Translations under genes and position numbers: made by a program
The notes under the pieces: model-generated
Seen by the model: the letters and a program-made list of their open reading frames with translations, nothing else
Told to the model about the DNA's origin: nothing
The model's database searches: none
Assembly: GCA_019510125.1 (NCBI GenBank)
Contig: JAEKKX010000007.1
Coordinates: 124,001 to 188,000 of the forward strand
Direction: 5' to 3'
DNA: 64,000 nucleotides
Source of the DNA: Lysobacterales bacterium
GTDB taxonomy: Bacteria > Pseudomonadota > Gammaproteobacteria > Xanthomonadales > Xanthomonadaceae
In this document: positions 32,314 to 41,796 of the stretch, in pieces
Numbering within the stretch: the first letter of the stretch is position 1
Layout of the letters: each line of letters starts with the position of its first letter

Positions 32314-33366
32314 TCAGTCCGCCGCGACCTGGCCGTGCGGCGCCCGGTCGTGGCGGTCATGGCCGCAGCCGGCGCCGTGCTCGATCTGCAGCGTCGCGTG
32401 GTTGATCCCGAAGCGTTCGTCCAGCGCGTGGTGCAGCGCGTCGAGGAAGCCGTCGTGGTCCTCGCCGCCGGGGCGCACCAAGTGCGCGGTCATCGCGACC
32501 TCGCCCGCGCCCAGCGACCAGATGTGCATGTGGTGCACCGCCTGCACGCCCGGCTGCCCGGCGAGGAAGGCCTCGACCTCGCTCTGGTCCAGCCCGCGCG
32601 GCACGGCGTCCATCGCCGCGTCGAAGGCGTCGCGCAGCAGCCGGAACGAGCCGACCGCCACCACCACCGCGACCAGCGCCGCGGTCGCCGGGTCCAGCCA
32701 GCGCCAGCCCAGCCACTGCATGCCCGCGCCGGCCAGCACCGCCGCCAGCGACACCGCGGCGTCGGCCATGAGGTGGAGGAAGGCGCCGCGGCGATTGAGG
32801 TCCTTGCCGTGGTCGTGGCCGCCGTGGACGAACCAGGCCGCGCCGAGGTTGACCACGATCCCGATGGCGGCCACCACCATCACCGGCACCGCCGGGATCT
32901 CCGGCGGCGCGGCGAAGCGGCGCAGCGCCTCCCACCCCAGCGCGCCGCTGAACCCGACCAGCAGCAGCGCGTTGCCCAGCGGCGAGAGCAGGGTGGCGCG
33001 CCGCCAGCCGTAGGTGTGGCGTCCGGTCGGCGGCCGCCGGGCCATCGCCGCCGCGCCCCAGGCCAGCGCCAGGCCGAGCACATCGCCGAAGTTGTGGACG
33101 GCGTCGGAGAGCAGCGCCAGCGAGTCGGTGGCGAAGCCGTAGCCGGCCTCCAGCGCCGTGTACGCGAGGTTGATCAGGGTCGCGATCGCGAACGCGCGCG
33201 TGCCGCTCGCGAGGACGCGCGCGTGGTCGTGGGCGTGGCCGTCGCCGTGATCGTGGGAGTGACCATCGCCGTGACCGTGATCGTGACCGTGATCGTTCGC
33301 GCCAGCCTGCGTGCGGTCGCGCGCGGGAGCGTCGCGGCTGTGGTCGTGGTCGTGCGGTGCGGTCAT
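32314..33366 (-). CDS. CDF family cation efflux transporter with His-rich N-terminus
   Basis: The 350-residue protein belongs to the cation diffusion facilitator family (CzcD/DmeF-like), exporting Zn2+, Co2+ or similar ions against protons. Residues 5-50 form a His/Asp/Gly tail (NDHGHDHGHGDGHSHDH and more) that would bind metal. The transport site is visible as SDAVHNFGD in helix 2 and HLMADAAVS in helix 5; the C-terminal cytoplasmic domain contains HHMHIWSLGAGEVAMTAHL and a second His-rich end (CGHDRHDRAPHG). Six membrane helices are expected. It stands 117 bases from frr; the metal specificity cannot be read. Confidence 0.93.
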   Translation of the reverse strand: MTAPHDHDHSRDAPARDRTQAGANDHGHDHGHGDGHSHDHGDGHAHDHARVLASGTRAFAIATLINLAYTALEAGYGFATDSLALLSDAVHNFGDVLGLALAWGAAAMARRPPTGRHTYGWRRATLLSPLGNALLLVGFSGALGWEALRRFAAPPEIPAVPVMVVAAIGIVVNLGAAWFVHGGHDHGKDLNRRGAFLHLMADAAVSLAAVLAGAGMQWLGWRWLDPATAALVAVVVAVGSFRLLRDAFDAAMDAVPRGLDQSEVEAFLAGQPGVQAVHHMHIWSLGAGEVAMTAHLVRPGGEDHDGFLDALHHALDERFGINHATLQIEHGAGCGHDRHDRAPHGQVAAD

Positions 33367-33476
33367 CGCGGAATCGTGTCACGGCCGCGGGGCCGGACAC
33401 TATTGCAAGGTGCGGGATTGCAGGCTGCGGGCGCCGTGGCGGCGTCCGGATCGACCGCGGTCGGCAGGGGGGCGTC

Positions 33477-35468
33477 TCAACGCACCCCGTGCATCATCCG
33501 GCGCAGGATCGGCGAGGCGATGAACGCGACCACCGCGCAGCCGATCCCCATCCACATCAGCAGCCAGAACAGGTGCGCGTACTTGGCGCCGGCCTCGGCC
33601 ATGTTCACCGCCTCGCCCTCGGGGATCTCCAGCGCGGCGAGCTTGCCGAGCAGCGCGGCCAGGGTTTCCGAGAACGCGGTCGCCAGGAACCAGGTGCCCA
33701 TCATCATGCTGACCACGCGCGGCACCGACAGTTGGGTGACCGCCGACAGCCCGACCGGCTGCAGGCACATCTCGCCGATCTCCAGGATCAGGTAGGCCAG
33801 CACCAGCCACCAGACGCTGGCCATCTCGCCGCTGGCCCCGGCCTGCTGCGCCGCCAGCGCCAGCGGGATGAAGCTCAGGCCGCCGAACAGCAGGCCGTAG
33901 GCGGACTTGGTCGGCTTCGACGGGTCGAGCCCGCGCTTGTCCAGCCACGTCCAGACCACCGAGAACAGCGGCGCCAGCAGCACGATGAACAGCGCGCCGA
34001 GGTAGGTCAGCGAGCCGGCGGTCTGCGGCAGCACCAGCGCGTCGCGCAGCAGGAACACCAGCATCAGCAGCATCGACACGCCGAACAGCCACTTCGGCGC
34101 CTGCGAATGCGCGTCGCGGTCGGACAGCGACGCCGACGCCACGAACGCCAGCGGCGCCAGCAGCAGCGAGACGATCGACCACGGCGCGCTGCCGGCGAAG
34201 GTGGCGAGGTCGCTGCCGAAGCCGCCGCTCCAGTCGAGCGTCGGCGTGGGCTGCACCATCGACGGCACGATGTCCTTGGTCAGCATGCGCTCGGTGAAGG
34301 TCACCCACGAGCCGTAGGTCTGTTCGTACAGGGTGTAGAACACCAGCGCGGCGAAGATCAGCGCCATGGTCACGCCCATCCGCTGCGCCTCCACCCGCGA
34401 GCACTGGCGGGTGACGAAGCCGACGTACCAGAACCCGACCAGCAGGAACACCACCGACATCAGGATCAGCGCCAGGGTCGACTCCTCGACGAAGAACTGC
34501 AGCACGCCGACGTTCGCCGACAGCCAGATCGTGGCCAGGCCGAGCAGCGCGAACACCGCCATCGACGGCGCGTAGGTCAGCACCGGCTTCGGCGCGGCGT
34601 CGTCGCGGCGCGCGGAATGCCACATCGACCAGACGATGCCGGCCAGCGCCATCACCACGATGCCGAAGGTCCAGCGCACCAGGTCGGGGCCGAGCTTGAT
34701 CACGGTGACCGCCTGCATCAGCCAGGCGACCGCGAACACCGCCGCCAGCGCGACCGCGTAGATGCCGAACTCGCGGCCCTTCGCCAGTGGCGCCGGCGGT
34801 TCGCCGATCCCGCGCAGGTACTTGCGGCCCCACAGGAACTGGATCAGGCCGAGCACCATGCCGATGCCGGCGGCGCCGAAGCCGTACTTCCAGCCGAAGG
34901 TCTGGCCAAGGTAGCCGCAGACGATCGACGCGAACAGCGCGCCGAGGTTGATGCCGGCGACGAACAGCGAGAAGCCCGAGTCGCGGCGCGGGTCGTCCTC
35001 GCGGTACAGGCGGCCGACGATCGTCGACACGTTCGGCTTGAGGAAGCCCACGCCCATGATGATCAGCGCCAGCGACAGGTACATCGCGCGCAGCGCGCCC
35101 TCGTCGCGGACGACCTGGCCGTTGACGGTGGTGGCGGCGGCGCCCTCGATGCTCATGCCGGCGTGGCCCAGCACCAGCAGCAGGCCGCCGAAGATCACCG
35201 CCTTGCGCATGCCCAGGAAGCGGTCGGCGAGCAGGCCGCCGAACACCGGCACGCAGTAGACCAGGCCGCCGTAGGCGCCGAGCAGGTCGAGCCCGGACTT
35301 GTCGCCGAACTTGTGGTGCTGCAGCAGGAACAGCAGCAGCAGCGCCTTCATGCCGTAGAACGAGAAGCGCTCCCACATCTCGGTGAAGAAGCAGACGTAG
35401 ACGCCCTTGGGATGCCCGAACAGTTCGTCGGAGGACGGCGCGGCGGTGGCGACTGCGGTGGACGACAA
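33477..35468 (-). CDS. POT/PTR family peptide transporter
   Basis: This 663-residue proton-coupled oligopeptide transporter of the major facilitator fold carries the family signature in FFTEMWERFSFYGMKALLL (ExxERFxYYG) near residue 28. It has about 14 hydrophobic helices and includes an extended cytoplasmic loop of the longer POT subtype. Likely substrates are di- and tripeptides, which fits the divergently placed secreted peptidase at 35677. The start is probably TTG 35468, which follows GGAG by six bases; the first in-frame ATG (35543) would add 25 unlikely residues. A TATACT (35505-35500) between the two divergent genes could be its -10. Confidence 0.92.
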   Translation of the reverse strand: MSSTAVATAAPSSDELFGHPKGVYVCFFTEMWERFSFYGMKALLLLFLLQHHKFGDKSGLDLLGAYGGLVYCVPVFGGLLADRFLGMRKAVIFGGLLLVLGHAGMSIEGAAATTVNGQVVRDEGALRAMYLSLALIIMGVGFLKPNVSTIVGRLYREDDPRRDSGFSLFVAGINLGALFASIVCGYLGQTFGWKYGFGAAGIGMVLGLIQFLWGRKYLRGIGEPPAPLAKGREFGIYAVALAAVFAVAWLMQAVTVIKLGPDLVRWTFGIVVMALAGIVWSMWHSARRDDAAPKPVLTYAPSMAVFALLGLATIWLSANVGVLQFFVEESTLALILMSVVFLLVGFWYVGFVTRQCSRVEAQRMGVTMALIFAALVFYTLYEQTYGSWVTFTERMLTKDIVPSMVQPTPTLDWSGGFGSDLATFAGSAPWSIVSLLLAPLAFVASASLSDRDAHSQAPKWLFGVSMLLMLVFLLRDALVLPQTAGSLTYLGALFIVLLAPLFSVVWTWLDKRGLDPSKPTKSAYGLLFGGLSFIPLALAAQQAGASGEMASVWWLVLAYLILEIGEMCLQPVGLSAVTQLSVPRVVSMMMGTWFLATAFSETLAALLGKLAALEIPEGEAVNMAEAGAKYAHLFWLLMWMGIGCAVVAFIASPILRRMMHGVR

Positions 35469-35676
35469 GGCGGACTCCGGGACGTGCGGGCGACGGGGGA
35501 GTATAGCCCCGGGCCCTCGGCGTCCCGGCCGTGCGCCCTGCACGATGGCTGGCGTGGCTGCCGACCGTGGCGACCGGCCGCGGCGCGCCGCGCCCGGCCG
35601 CCCGTGCCTTTCGGGCTATGCCCGCCGGGGGCGTCGGGCCTACCATCGAGCGTTTCCCCAACCACAGGACGCCCCG

Positions 35677-37758
35677 ATGTCCCCGACCCGCCTTTCCCTG
35701 TGCCTGGCGTTGGCGCTGGCGCCCGTCGCCGCCGATGCCGCGGACGCGCCGCACGGCCTGCAGCCGCGCGAACTGGCCACGCTCGACCGCTACTCCTCGC
35801 CGACGCTGTCGCCGGACGGCCGCCTGCTGGTGTTCGCCAAGCGCACGGTCGACTTCGACGCCAACAAGGGCAGCACCGGGCTGTGGATCGAGAACCTGGT
35901 CGCGCGCGACGCCGCGCCGCCGAAGCGGCTGACCCCGGAAGGCTGGAACGTGAACTCGCCAGCGTTCTCGCGCGACGGCAGGACCGTCTACTTCCTCAGC
36001 GCCAAGTCCGGCAGCCAGCAGTTGTACGCGATCCCCGCCGGCGGCGGCGCGCCGAAGCAACTGACCGAACTGCCGGTGGACGTCGGCGTCTACAAGTTCT
36101 CGCCCGACGGCGCGCAGGTCGCGCTGGGCGTGGAAACCTACCCGGACTGCGCCTCCGACCTCGACTGCGCGAAGCAGAAGGCCGACGCCGCCGGCAAGCG
36201 CAAGACCACCGGCGTGGTGTTCGACCGCATGTTCATCCGCCACTGGGACGCCTGGAACGAGGGCAAGCTCAACCGGATCTTCGTCGCCCCGGTCGGCGAC
36301 GCCGCCACCGGGGCGCCGATCAAGGCCGCGACCCTGGTCGGTGCCGACGTCATCGGCGACGTGCCGTCGCGGCCGTTCGGCGGCGACGACGAATTCACCT
36401 GGTCGCCCGACGGCAGGTCGCTGGTGCTGTCGGCGCGCAAGGCCGACCGCACCGAGCCGTGGAGCACCAACTTCGACCTGTACCTGGTCTCGGCCGACGG
36501 CAAGGGCGCCGCGCGCAACCTGACCGCGGCGAACAAGGCCTGGGACACCGGCCCGGTATTCTCCGCCGACGGCAAGACCCTGTACTACCGCGCGATGGCG
36601 CGCCCCGGCTTCGAGGCCGACCGCTTCGCCCTGATCGCGATGGACCTCGCCTCGGGCAAGACCCGCGAGATCGCCTCGAAGTGGGATGCGTCCGCCGACG
36701 GCATCGTCCTCTCGCCCGACGGCAAGTCGATCTACACGACCGCGCAGGAGCTCGGCCGCCATCCGCTGTTCTCGGTGTCGCTGCAGAACGGCGAAGTGAC
36801 CTCGATCTGGAAGGACGGCTCGGTGTCGTCGTTCGTGCTGGCCGGCGACACCCTGGCGATCGCCGCGAATTCGATGAAGAGCGGCGACGCGATCAGCGTC
36901 ACCAGCGCCGACGGCCGCCGCAAGCCGCGCGCGATCACCCCGACCGCCGGGGAGATGCTGCCGGCGGTGCGCTTCGGCGAGTACGAGCAGTTCGCCTTCC
37001 CGGGCTGGAACGACGAGACCGTCCACGGCTACGTGGTCAAGCCGTGGAACTACCAGGCCGGCAAGCGCTACCCGGTCGCCTTCCTCATCCACGGTGGCCC
37101 GCAGGGCAGCTTCGGCGACGGCTGGAGCTACCGCTGGAACCCGCAGACCTACGCCGGCCAGGGCTACGCGGTGGTGATGATCGACTTCCACGGCTCGACC
37201 GGCTACGGCCAGAAGTTCACCGACGCGATCAGCCAGCACTGGGGCGATCGCCCGCTGGAAGACCTGCAGAAGGGCTGGGCGGCGGCGCTGAAGAAATACC
37301 CGTTCCTCGACGGCGACCGCGCCTGCGCGCTCGGCGCCAGCTACGGCGGCTTCATGGTCAACTGGATCGCCGGCAACTGGAATGAACCATGGAAGTGCCT
37401 GGTCAGCCACGACGGCGTGTTCGACCAGCGGATGATGGGCTACGCCACCGAGGAGCTGTGGTTCACCGAATGGGAGCAGGGCGGCACGCCGTACGAGGTC
37501 CCGCAGAACTACGAGAAGTTCAACCCGGTCGACCTCGTCGCCAAGTGGAAGGTGCCGATGCTGGTCATCCACGGCCAGCAGGATTTCCGGATCCCGGTCG
37601 AGCAGGGCATCGGCGTGTTCACCGCGCTGCAGCGCCAGGGCATCGAGTCGAAGTTCCTGTACTTCCCCGACGAGAACCACTGGGTGCTGAAGCCGCAGAA
37701 CAGCGTGCAGTGGCACGAGACGGTCAACGGCTGGCTGAAGCAGCACATCGGCGACTGA
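35677..37758 (+). CDS. Secreted S9 family (prolyl oligopeptidase/DPP-like) peptidase
   Basis: The 693-residue protein has a signal peptide (to about ADA, residue 22), a seven-bladed beta-propeller built of WSPDG/LSPDG repeats (YSSPTLSPDGRLLVFAKR, FSRDGRTVYFLS, FTWSPDGRSLVLS) and a C-terminal alpha/beta hydrolase domain. The catalytic triad is Ser in GASYGGFM, Asp in GQQDFRIP and His in DENHWVLKP. Such enzymes cleave dipeptides or acylated residues from oligopeptides in the periplasm or outside; the propeller restricts access to short peptides. The gene is divergent from the peptide transporter and is followed by a terminator. Confidence 0.94.
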   Translation: MSPTRLSLCLALALAPVAADAADAPHGLQPRELATLDRYSSPTLSPDGRLLVFAKRTVDFDANKGSTGLWIENLVARDAAPPKRLTPEGWNVNSPAFSRDGRTVYFLSAKSGSQQLYAIPAGGGAPKQLTELPVDVGVYKFSPDGAQVALGVETYPDCASDLDCAKQKADAAGKRKTTGVVFDRMFIRHWDAWNEGKLNRIFVAPVGDAATGAPIKAATLVGADVIGDVPSRPFGGDDEFTWSPDGRSLVLSARKADRTEPWSTNFDLYLVSADGKGAARNLTAANKAWDTGPVFSADGKTLYYRAMARPGFEADRFALIAMDLASGKTREIASKWDASADGIVLSPDGKSIYTTAQELGRHPLFSVSLQNGEVTSIWKDGSVSSFVLAGDTLAIAANSMKSGDAISVTSADGRRKPRAITPTAGEMLPAVRFGEYEQFAFPGWNDETVHGYVVKPWNYQAGKRYPVAFLIHGGPQGSFGDGWSYRWNPQTYAGQGYAVVMIDFHGSTGYGQKFTDAISQHWGDRPLEDLQKGWAAALKKYPFLDGDRACALGASYGGFMVNWIAGNWNEPWKCLVSHDGVFDQRMMGYATEELWFTEWEQGGTPYEVPQNYEKFNPVDLVAKWKVPMLVIHGQQDFRIPVEQGIGVFTALQRQGIESKFLYFPDENHWVLKPQNSVQWHETVNGWLKQHIGD

Positions 37759-37780
37759 GGCCGTCGCCCCGCATCGACGC

Positions 37781-37812
37781 GAAGCCCCGGCCACGCCGGG
37801 GCTTCGTCGTTT
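37781..37812 (+). terminator. Rho-independent terminator after the S9 peptidase gene
   Basis: Bases 37781-37790 and 37796-37805 pair as a perfect 10-bp GC-rich stem (GAAGCCCCGG and its complement) with a five-base loop, 22 bases after the stop, followed by GTCGTTT. It also separates this gene from the convergent modB. Confidence 0.75.
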
Positions 37813-37831
37813 CAGGCGTCGCGCATGTTGT

Positions 37832-38521
37832 TCACTCCGGCGGTCGCCGGTATGCCGAGCGCCGCACCATCCACTCCGACAGCAGCAGCGCGCCGAACGC
37901 CAGCGCCAGCGACACCGCGGCCAGCCGCAGCATGCCGTCGCCGCCGTCGGGGCGTTCGATCAGCGTGTACATCGCCAGCGCGATCGTCCGGGTTTCGCCG
38001 GGGATGTTCGACACGAAGCTGATCGTCGCGCCGAACTCGCCCAGCGCCTTCGCGAACGCCAGGCTCATGCCGGCGACGATGCCGGGCAGGCTCAGCGGCA
38101 GCGTCACCTGGCGGAACGCCGCCCAAGGCCGCGCGCCGAGCCCCGCCGCGGCTTCGTCCACTTCGCGCGGGATCGCCTCCATCGACAGCCGGATCGCGCG
38201 CACGAACAGCGGGAACGCCATCACCGCCGCGGCGACGACCGCGCCGGTCCAGCGGAACGCGAAGCTGAGGCCGAACCACGCGTCGAGCCAGCGCCCGATC
38301 GCGCCCTGCCGGCCCAGCAGGACCAGCAGCACGTAGCCGGTCAGCACCGGTGGCATCAGCAGCGGCAGGTGGATCATCGCGTCCAGCAGCGCCTTGCCGC
38401 GGAAGCGGCCGCGCGCCAGCACGTGCGCCGCGAGCAGCGCGAACGGCAGCGACACCGCCACCGCCAGCGCCGCCACGCGCAGGCTGAGCAGGATCGCCGA
38501 GGTTTCCTCCGGCGCGAACAC
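37832..38521 (-). CDS. modB: Molybdate ABC transporter permease ModB
   Basis: ModB forms the inner-membrane channel of the molybdate importer. The 229-residue protein has five to six hydrophobic helices and the EAA loop, VDEAAAGLGARPWAAFRQVTLPLSLPG (key residues EAAxxLGxxxxxxFxxxxLPxxxPG), which contacts the ATPase. The gene begins right after modA (one base between them). The ATPase gene modC, which normally follows, is absent here: the next gene is the convergent peptidase. Confidence 0.94.
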   Translation of the reverse strand: MFAPEETSAILLSLRVAALAVAVSLPFALLAAHVLARGRFRGKALLDAMIHLPLLMPPVLTGYVLLVLLGRQGAIGRWLDAWFGLSFAFRWTGAVVAAAVMAFPLFVRAIRLSMEAIPREVDEAAAGLGARPWAAFRQVTLPLSLPGIVAGMSLAFAKALGEFGATISFVSNIPGETRTIALAMYTLIERPDGGDGMLRLAAVSLALAFGALLLSEWMVRRSAYRRPPE

Positions 38522-38522
38522 G

Positions 38523-39317
38523 TCAGGGCGCGGCGAAGCCGGCGCGCGCGAACGCGCGCTGCGCCTCGCGCCCGCGCAGCCAGGCGAGGAAGCCCGCGCT
38601 GCGGCCCGGGTCGGCGGTGCGCACCCGCGCGGCCGGGTAGACGATCCGCGGATGGGTGCGCGCCGGGAACGTCGCGACCACCCGCACGCGCGGCTCTGCC
38701 TGCGCGTCGGTGGCGTAGACGATCCCCAGCGGCGCTTCGCCGCGGGCGACGAAGGCCAGCGCGCCGCGCACGTTGTCGCTTTCGGCCAGGTGCGCGGAGA
38801 CCGTCGGCCACAGGCCGAGCGCGGTCAGCGCCGCGCGGCCGTAGCGGCCGGCCGGGACTGCGGTCGTTTCCGCCATCGCCAGGCGGCCGTCGCCGAGCGC
38901 CTGCGCCAGCCCGCGCCTGTCGAGCGCCACCGCGCGCGGGCCGCCGTCCGCCGGCGCGACCAGCACCAACCGGTTGCCGACGAGGTCGAAACGCGTCGCC
39001 GGGTCGATCGCGCCCTGCGCCTGCAGCGTGTCCATCCACTGCGCGTCGGCGGAGACGAACACGTCCGCCGGCGCGCCCTGCACGATCTGCCTCGCCAGCG
39101 CGGAACTGCCGGCGTAGCTGATCTTCACCGCCTGTCCGCTGCGCCGGGTCCACGCCGCGGCGACCTGGTCGAGGCTGCCCTGCAGGCTGGCGGCGGCGAA
39201 CACGAGGATCGGTTCGGGCGCGGGTTTCGCCGGGGCCGCGGCGGACAGCGCGGCGCCGGGCAGCGCGGCAGCGAGCAGCACGAGGAACGACAGCAGGACG
39301 GCGATCGGGCGATGCAT
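38523..39317 (-). CDS. modA: Molybdate-binding periplasmic protein ModA
   Basis: ModA captures molybdate or tungstate in the periplasm for ModB. The 264-residue protein has a signal peptide (MHRPIAVLLSFLVLLAAALP) and the family core: LVFAAASLQGSLDQVAAAW, YAGSSALARQIVQGAPADVF (oxyanion-site serines), MAETTAVPAGRYGRAAL and IVYATDA. It overlaps nothing and is separated from the YbdD-like gene by 58 bases. Confidence 0.95.
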   Translation of the reverse strand: MHRPIAVLLSFLVLLAAALPGAALSAAAPAKPAPEPILVFAAASLQGSLDQVAAAWTRRSGQAVKISYAGSSALARQIVQGAPADVFVSADAQWMDTLQAQGAIDPATRFDLVGNRLVLVAPADGGPRAVALDRRGLAQALGDGRLAMAETTAVPAGRYGRAALTALGLWPTVSAHLAESDNVRGALAFVARGEAPLGIVYATDAQAEPRVRVVATFPARTHPRIVYPAARVRTADPGRSAGFLAWLRGREAQRAFARAGFAAP

Positions 39318-39375
39318 GCGGACCGGCGGCGGGGCGGGCGCTCCAGCCTACACCACCGGCGCGACCGCCCGCGCG

Positions 39376-39588
39376 TCAGCAGCAGCGCGAGGACCCGCGG
39401 CCGTAGCGCGCCTGCAGCCGGTCGGCGAAGAACGCCTCGCGCGTCATCGGCGCGCGCTGCGGATGCCGGCGGCGCATGTGCGCGAGGTAGAGATCGTAGT
39501 CGGGCACGCCGACGATCAGCCGGCCGGTCTGCGCCAGCCAGCGCCAGGCCGCGCGCACGCGCTCAACGAACGAGGTCGAGCGCGACAT
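39376..39588 (-). CDS. YbdD/YjiX family small protein (DUF466)
   Basis: This 70-residue soluble protein matches the YbdD family that accompanies pyruvate/peptide transporters CstA and BtsT: VPDYDLYLAHMRRRHP, MTREAFFADRLQARYG and a terminal SSRCC. Family members are thought to assist the transporter, although the mechanism is not settled. The start codon lies inside the 3' end of cstA (26-base overlap), so translation is coupled. Confidence 0.87.
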   Translation of the reverse strand: MSRSTSFVERVRAAWRWLAQTGRLIVGVPDYDLYLAHMRRRHPQRAPMTREAFFADRLQARYGRGSSRCC

Positions 39589-41620
39589 GCGGCGTCTCCA
39601 GCGCGGTCGGCTGCGCCTGCCGGCGGGCGGCGAGCGCGGCGCGCAGGCCCAGCACCGCCATCAGCGTCACCACGCTCATGAACAGCAGGCACAGGCCGGC
39701 GTCGAGCTGGTTGTTGAACACGATCCGCTGCATGTCCTGCACGCTCTTCGCCGGTGCCACCAGGTCGCCGGCGGCGAGCGCATCGCCGTACTTGCGGGCG
39801 TTGGCGAGGAAGCCGATCTTCGGGTCGTCGCTGAACAGCTTCTGCCAGCCCGCGGTCATGGTGCAGATCAGCAGCCACGCGGTCGGCAGCAGCGCCACCC
39901 ACAGGAATTTCTCGCGCTTCATCTTCACCAGCGCGACGCAGACGAAGATCATCGCCATGCCGGCGAGCATCTGGTTGGCGATGCCGAACAGCGGCCACAG
40001 GGTGTTGATCCCGCCCAGCGGATCGACCACGCCCTGGTACAGGAACCAGCCCCAGCCGGCGACCGCCAGCGCGGTGCAGACCAGGTTCGCGGTCCAGCTC
40101 TCGGTGCGGCGGAAGGGCGGGTAGGCCACGCCGATCACTTCCTGGATCATGAACCGGGCGACGCGGGTGCCGGCGTCGATCGTGGTCAGGATGAACAGCG
40201 CCTCGAACAGGATCGCGTAGTGGTACCAGAACGCCATCATCCCGGCGCCGCCGAACAGGCCGTGCAGGATCTGGGCCATGCCCACCGCCAGCGTCGGCGC
40301 GCCGCCGGCGCGCGAGAGCACGGTGGTCTCGCCGATCTCCCGCGCGGTGGCGGTCAGCATGTCCGGGGTGATCGTGAAACCCCAGCCGGAGATCGCCTGC
40401 GCCGCCGATTCGGGCGTGGTGCCGATCAGCGCCGCCGGCGCGTTCAGCGCGAAGTACAGGCCCGGGTCGAGCACGCAGGCCGCGATCAGCGCCATCACCG
40501 CCACGAACGCCTCCATCAGCATGCCGCCGTAGCCGATCAGGCGCGCGTCGCGCTCGTTCTCGAGCATCTTCGGCGTGGTGCCGCTGCTGATCAACGCGTG
40601 GAAGCCGGAGATCGCGCCGCAGGCGATGGTGATGAACAGGAACGGGAACAGCTTGCCGGCGAACACCGGGCCGCTGCCGTCGGCGAATCGGGTGATCGCC
40701 GGCATCTTCAGGTCGGGCAGGGCGACGCAGATCGCCAGCGCCAGCAGCACGACGGTGCCGATCTTCAGGAACGTGCTCAGGTAGTCGCGCGGCGCCAGCA
40801 GCAGCCAGACCGGGAGCACGGCAGCGACGAAACCGTAGCCGATCAGCATCCACGCCAGCGCCTTGCCGTCGAAGGTGAAGCGCGCGGCCCACTCCGGCGA
40901 CGCCGCGACCTGACCGCCCAGCCAGATCGACAGCAGCAACAGCACCAGGCCGAGCAGCGAGACTTCGAGGATCCGCCCCGGCCGCAGCCAGCGCAGCCAT
41001 GCGCCCATCAGCAGCGCGATCGGAATCGTCGCCGCCACCGTGAACGTGCCCCACGGACTGACCGCCAGCGCCTTGACCACCACCAGCGCCAGCACCGCCA
41101 GCAGGATCACCATGATCGCGAGGATGCCGACCATCGCCACCAGCCCGGCGGCATGGCCCAGTTCGCTGCGGATCATGTCGCCCAGCGAGCGGCCGTCGCG
41201 GCGCACCGACAGGAACAGCACCAGGAAGTCCTGCACCGCGCCGGCCAGCACCACCCCGAACAGGATCCACAGCATCCCCGGCAGGTAGCCCATCTGCGCC
41301 GCCAGCACCGGCCCCACCAGCGGGCCCGCGCCGGCGATCGCGGCGAAATGGTGGCCGAACAGCACGCGCCGGTCGGTCGGCACATAGTCGAGGCCGTCGT
41401 TGCGCCGCCACGCCGGCGTCGCCCGGGTCGGATCCAGCCGCAGCACATGGTCGGCGATGTATTTCGAGTAGAAGCGGTAGCCGATCGCGAAGATCGACAG
41501 CGATGCGGCCAGGATCCAGAACGCGCTGATCGTCTCGCCCCGCGACAGCGCCACCGTGCCCAGCGCGAACGCGCCCAGCAGCGACACCACTCCCCAGCCC
41601 GCCGTCTTCATCGCCGTCAT
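39563..41620 (-). CDS. cstA: CstA-type carbon starvation / pyruvate transporter
   Basis: CstA-family proteins take up pyruvate and possibly peptides when carbon is scarce. The 685-residue protein has about 16-18 membrane helices and the conserved FGHHFAAIAGAGPLVGPVLAAQMG segment near residue 90, DYVPTDRRVLFGHH just before it, and the conserved HALISSGTTPKMLENERDARLIGYGGMLMEAFVA region. The start at ATG 41620 precedes a second in-frame ATG nine bases later (MKTAGWG), which may be the true start. It is transcribed from the repeat-rich gap upstream. Confidence 0.94.
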   Translation of the reverse strand: MTAMKTAGWGVVSLLGAFALGTVALSRGETISAFWILAASLSIFAIGYRFYSKYIADHVLRLDPTRATPAWRRNDGLDYVPTDRRVLFGHHFAAIAGAGPLVGPVLAAQMGYLPGMLWILFGVVLAGAVQDFLVLFLSVRRDGRSLGDMIRSELGHAAGLVAMVGILAIMVILLAVLALVVVKALAVSPWGTFTVAATIPIALLMGAWLRWLRPGRILEVSLLGLVLLLLSIWLGGQVAASPEWAARFTFDGKALAWMLIGYGFVAAVLPVWLLLAPRDYLSTFLKIGTVVLLALAICVALPDLKMPAITRFADGSGPVFAGKLFPFLFITIACGAISGFHALISSGTTPKMLENERDARLIGYGGMLMEAFVAVMALIAACVLDPGLYFALNAPAALIGTTPESAAQAISGWGFTITPDMLTATAREIGETTVLSRAGGAPTLAVGMAQILHGLFGGAGMMAFWYHYAILFEALFILTTIDAGTRVARFMIQEVIGVAYPPFRRTESWTANLVCTALAVAGWGWFLYQGVVDPLGGINTLWPLFGIANQMLAGMAMIFVCVALVKMKREKFLWVALLPTAWLLICTMTAGWQKLFSDDPKIGFLANARKYGDALAAGDLVAPAKSVQDMQRIVFNNQLDAGLCLLFMSVVTLMAVLGLRAALAARRQAQPTALETPHVALDLVR

Positions 41621-41796
41621 CGTTGCGTCCCCGCTCGTGCCGCATGCCCGGTCGCCGCGACCGTGCGCGCAGCGTGTCGCCGAACCGGCCCGCGGTCAAT
41701 GCGCGCTGCGGCATGCCCCCGCGGCGCGACCTTCGGTCGCCATCGGGTCTTTGCTCCTCACCGCATCCCTGCCCTCACTGCATCCCGGCCTGTCGT

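Noticed and set aside
33357-37794. Very long frames on both strands across the transporter and peptidase genes
   Set aside because: They overlap two clearly recognised genes in other frames and have compositions typical of shadow frames (His/Gln/Asp/Arg-rich).
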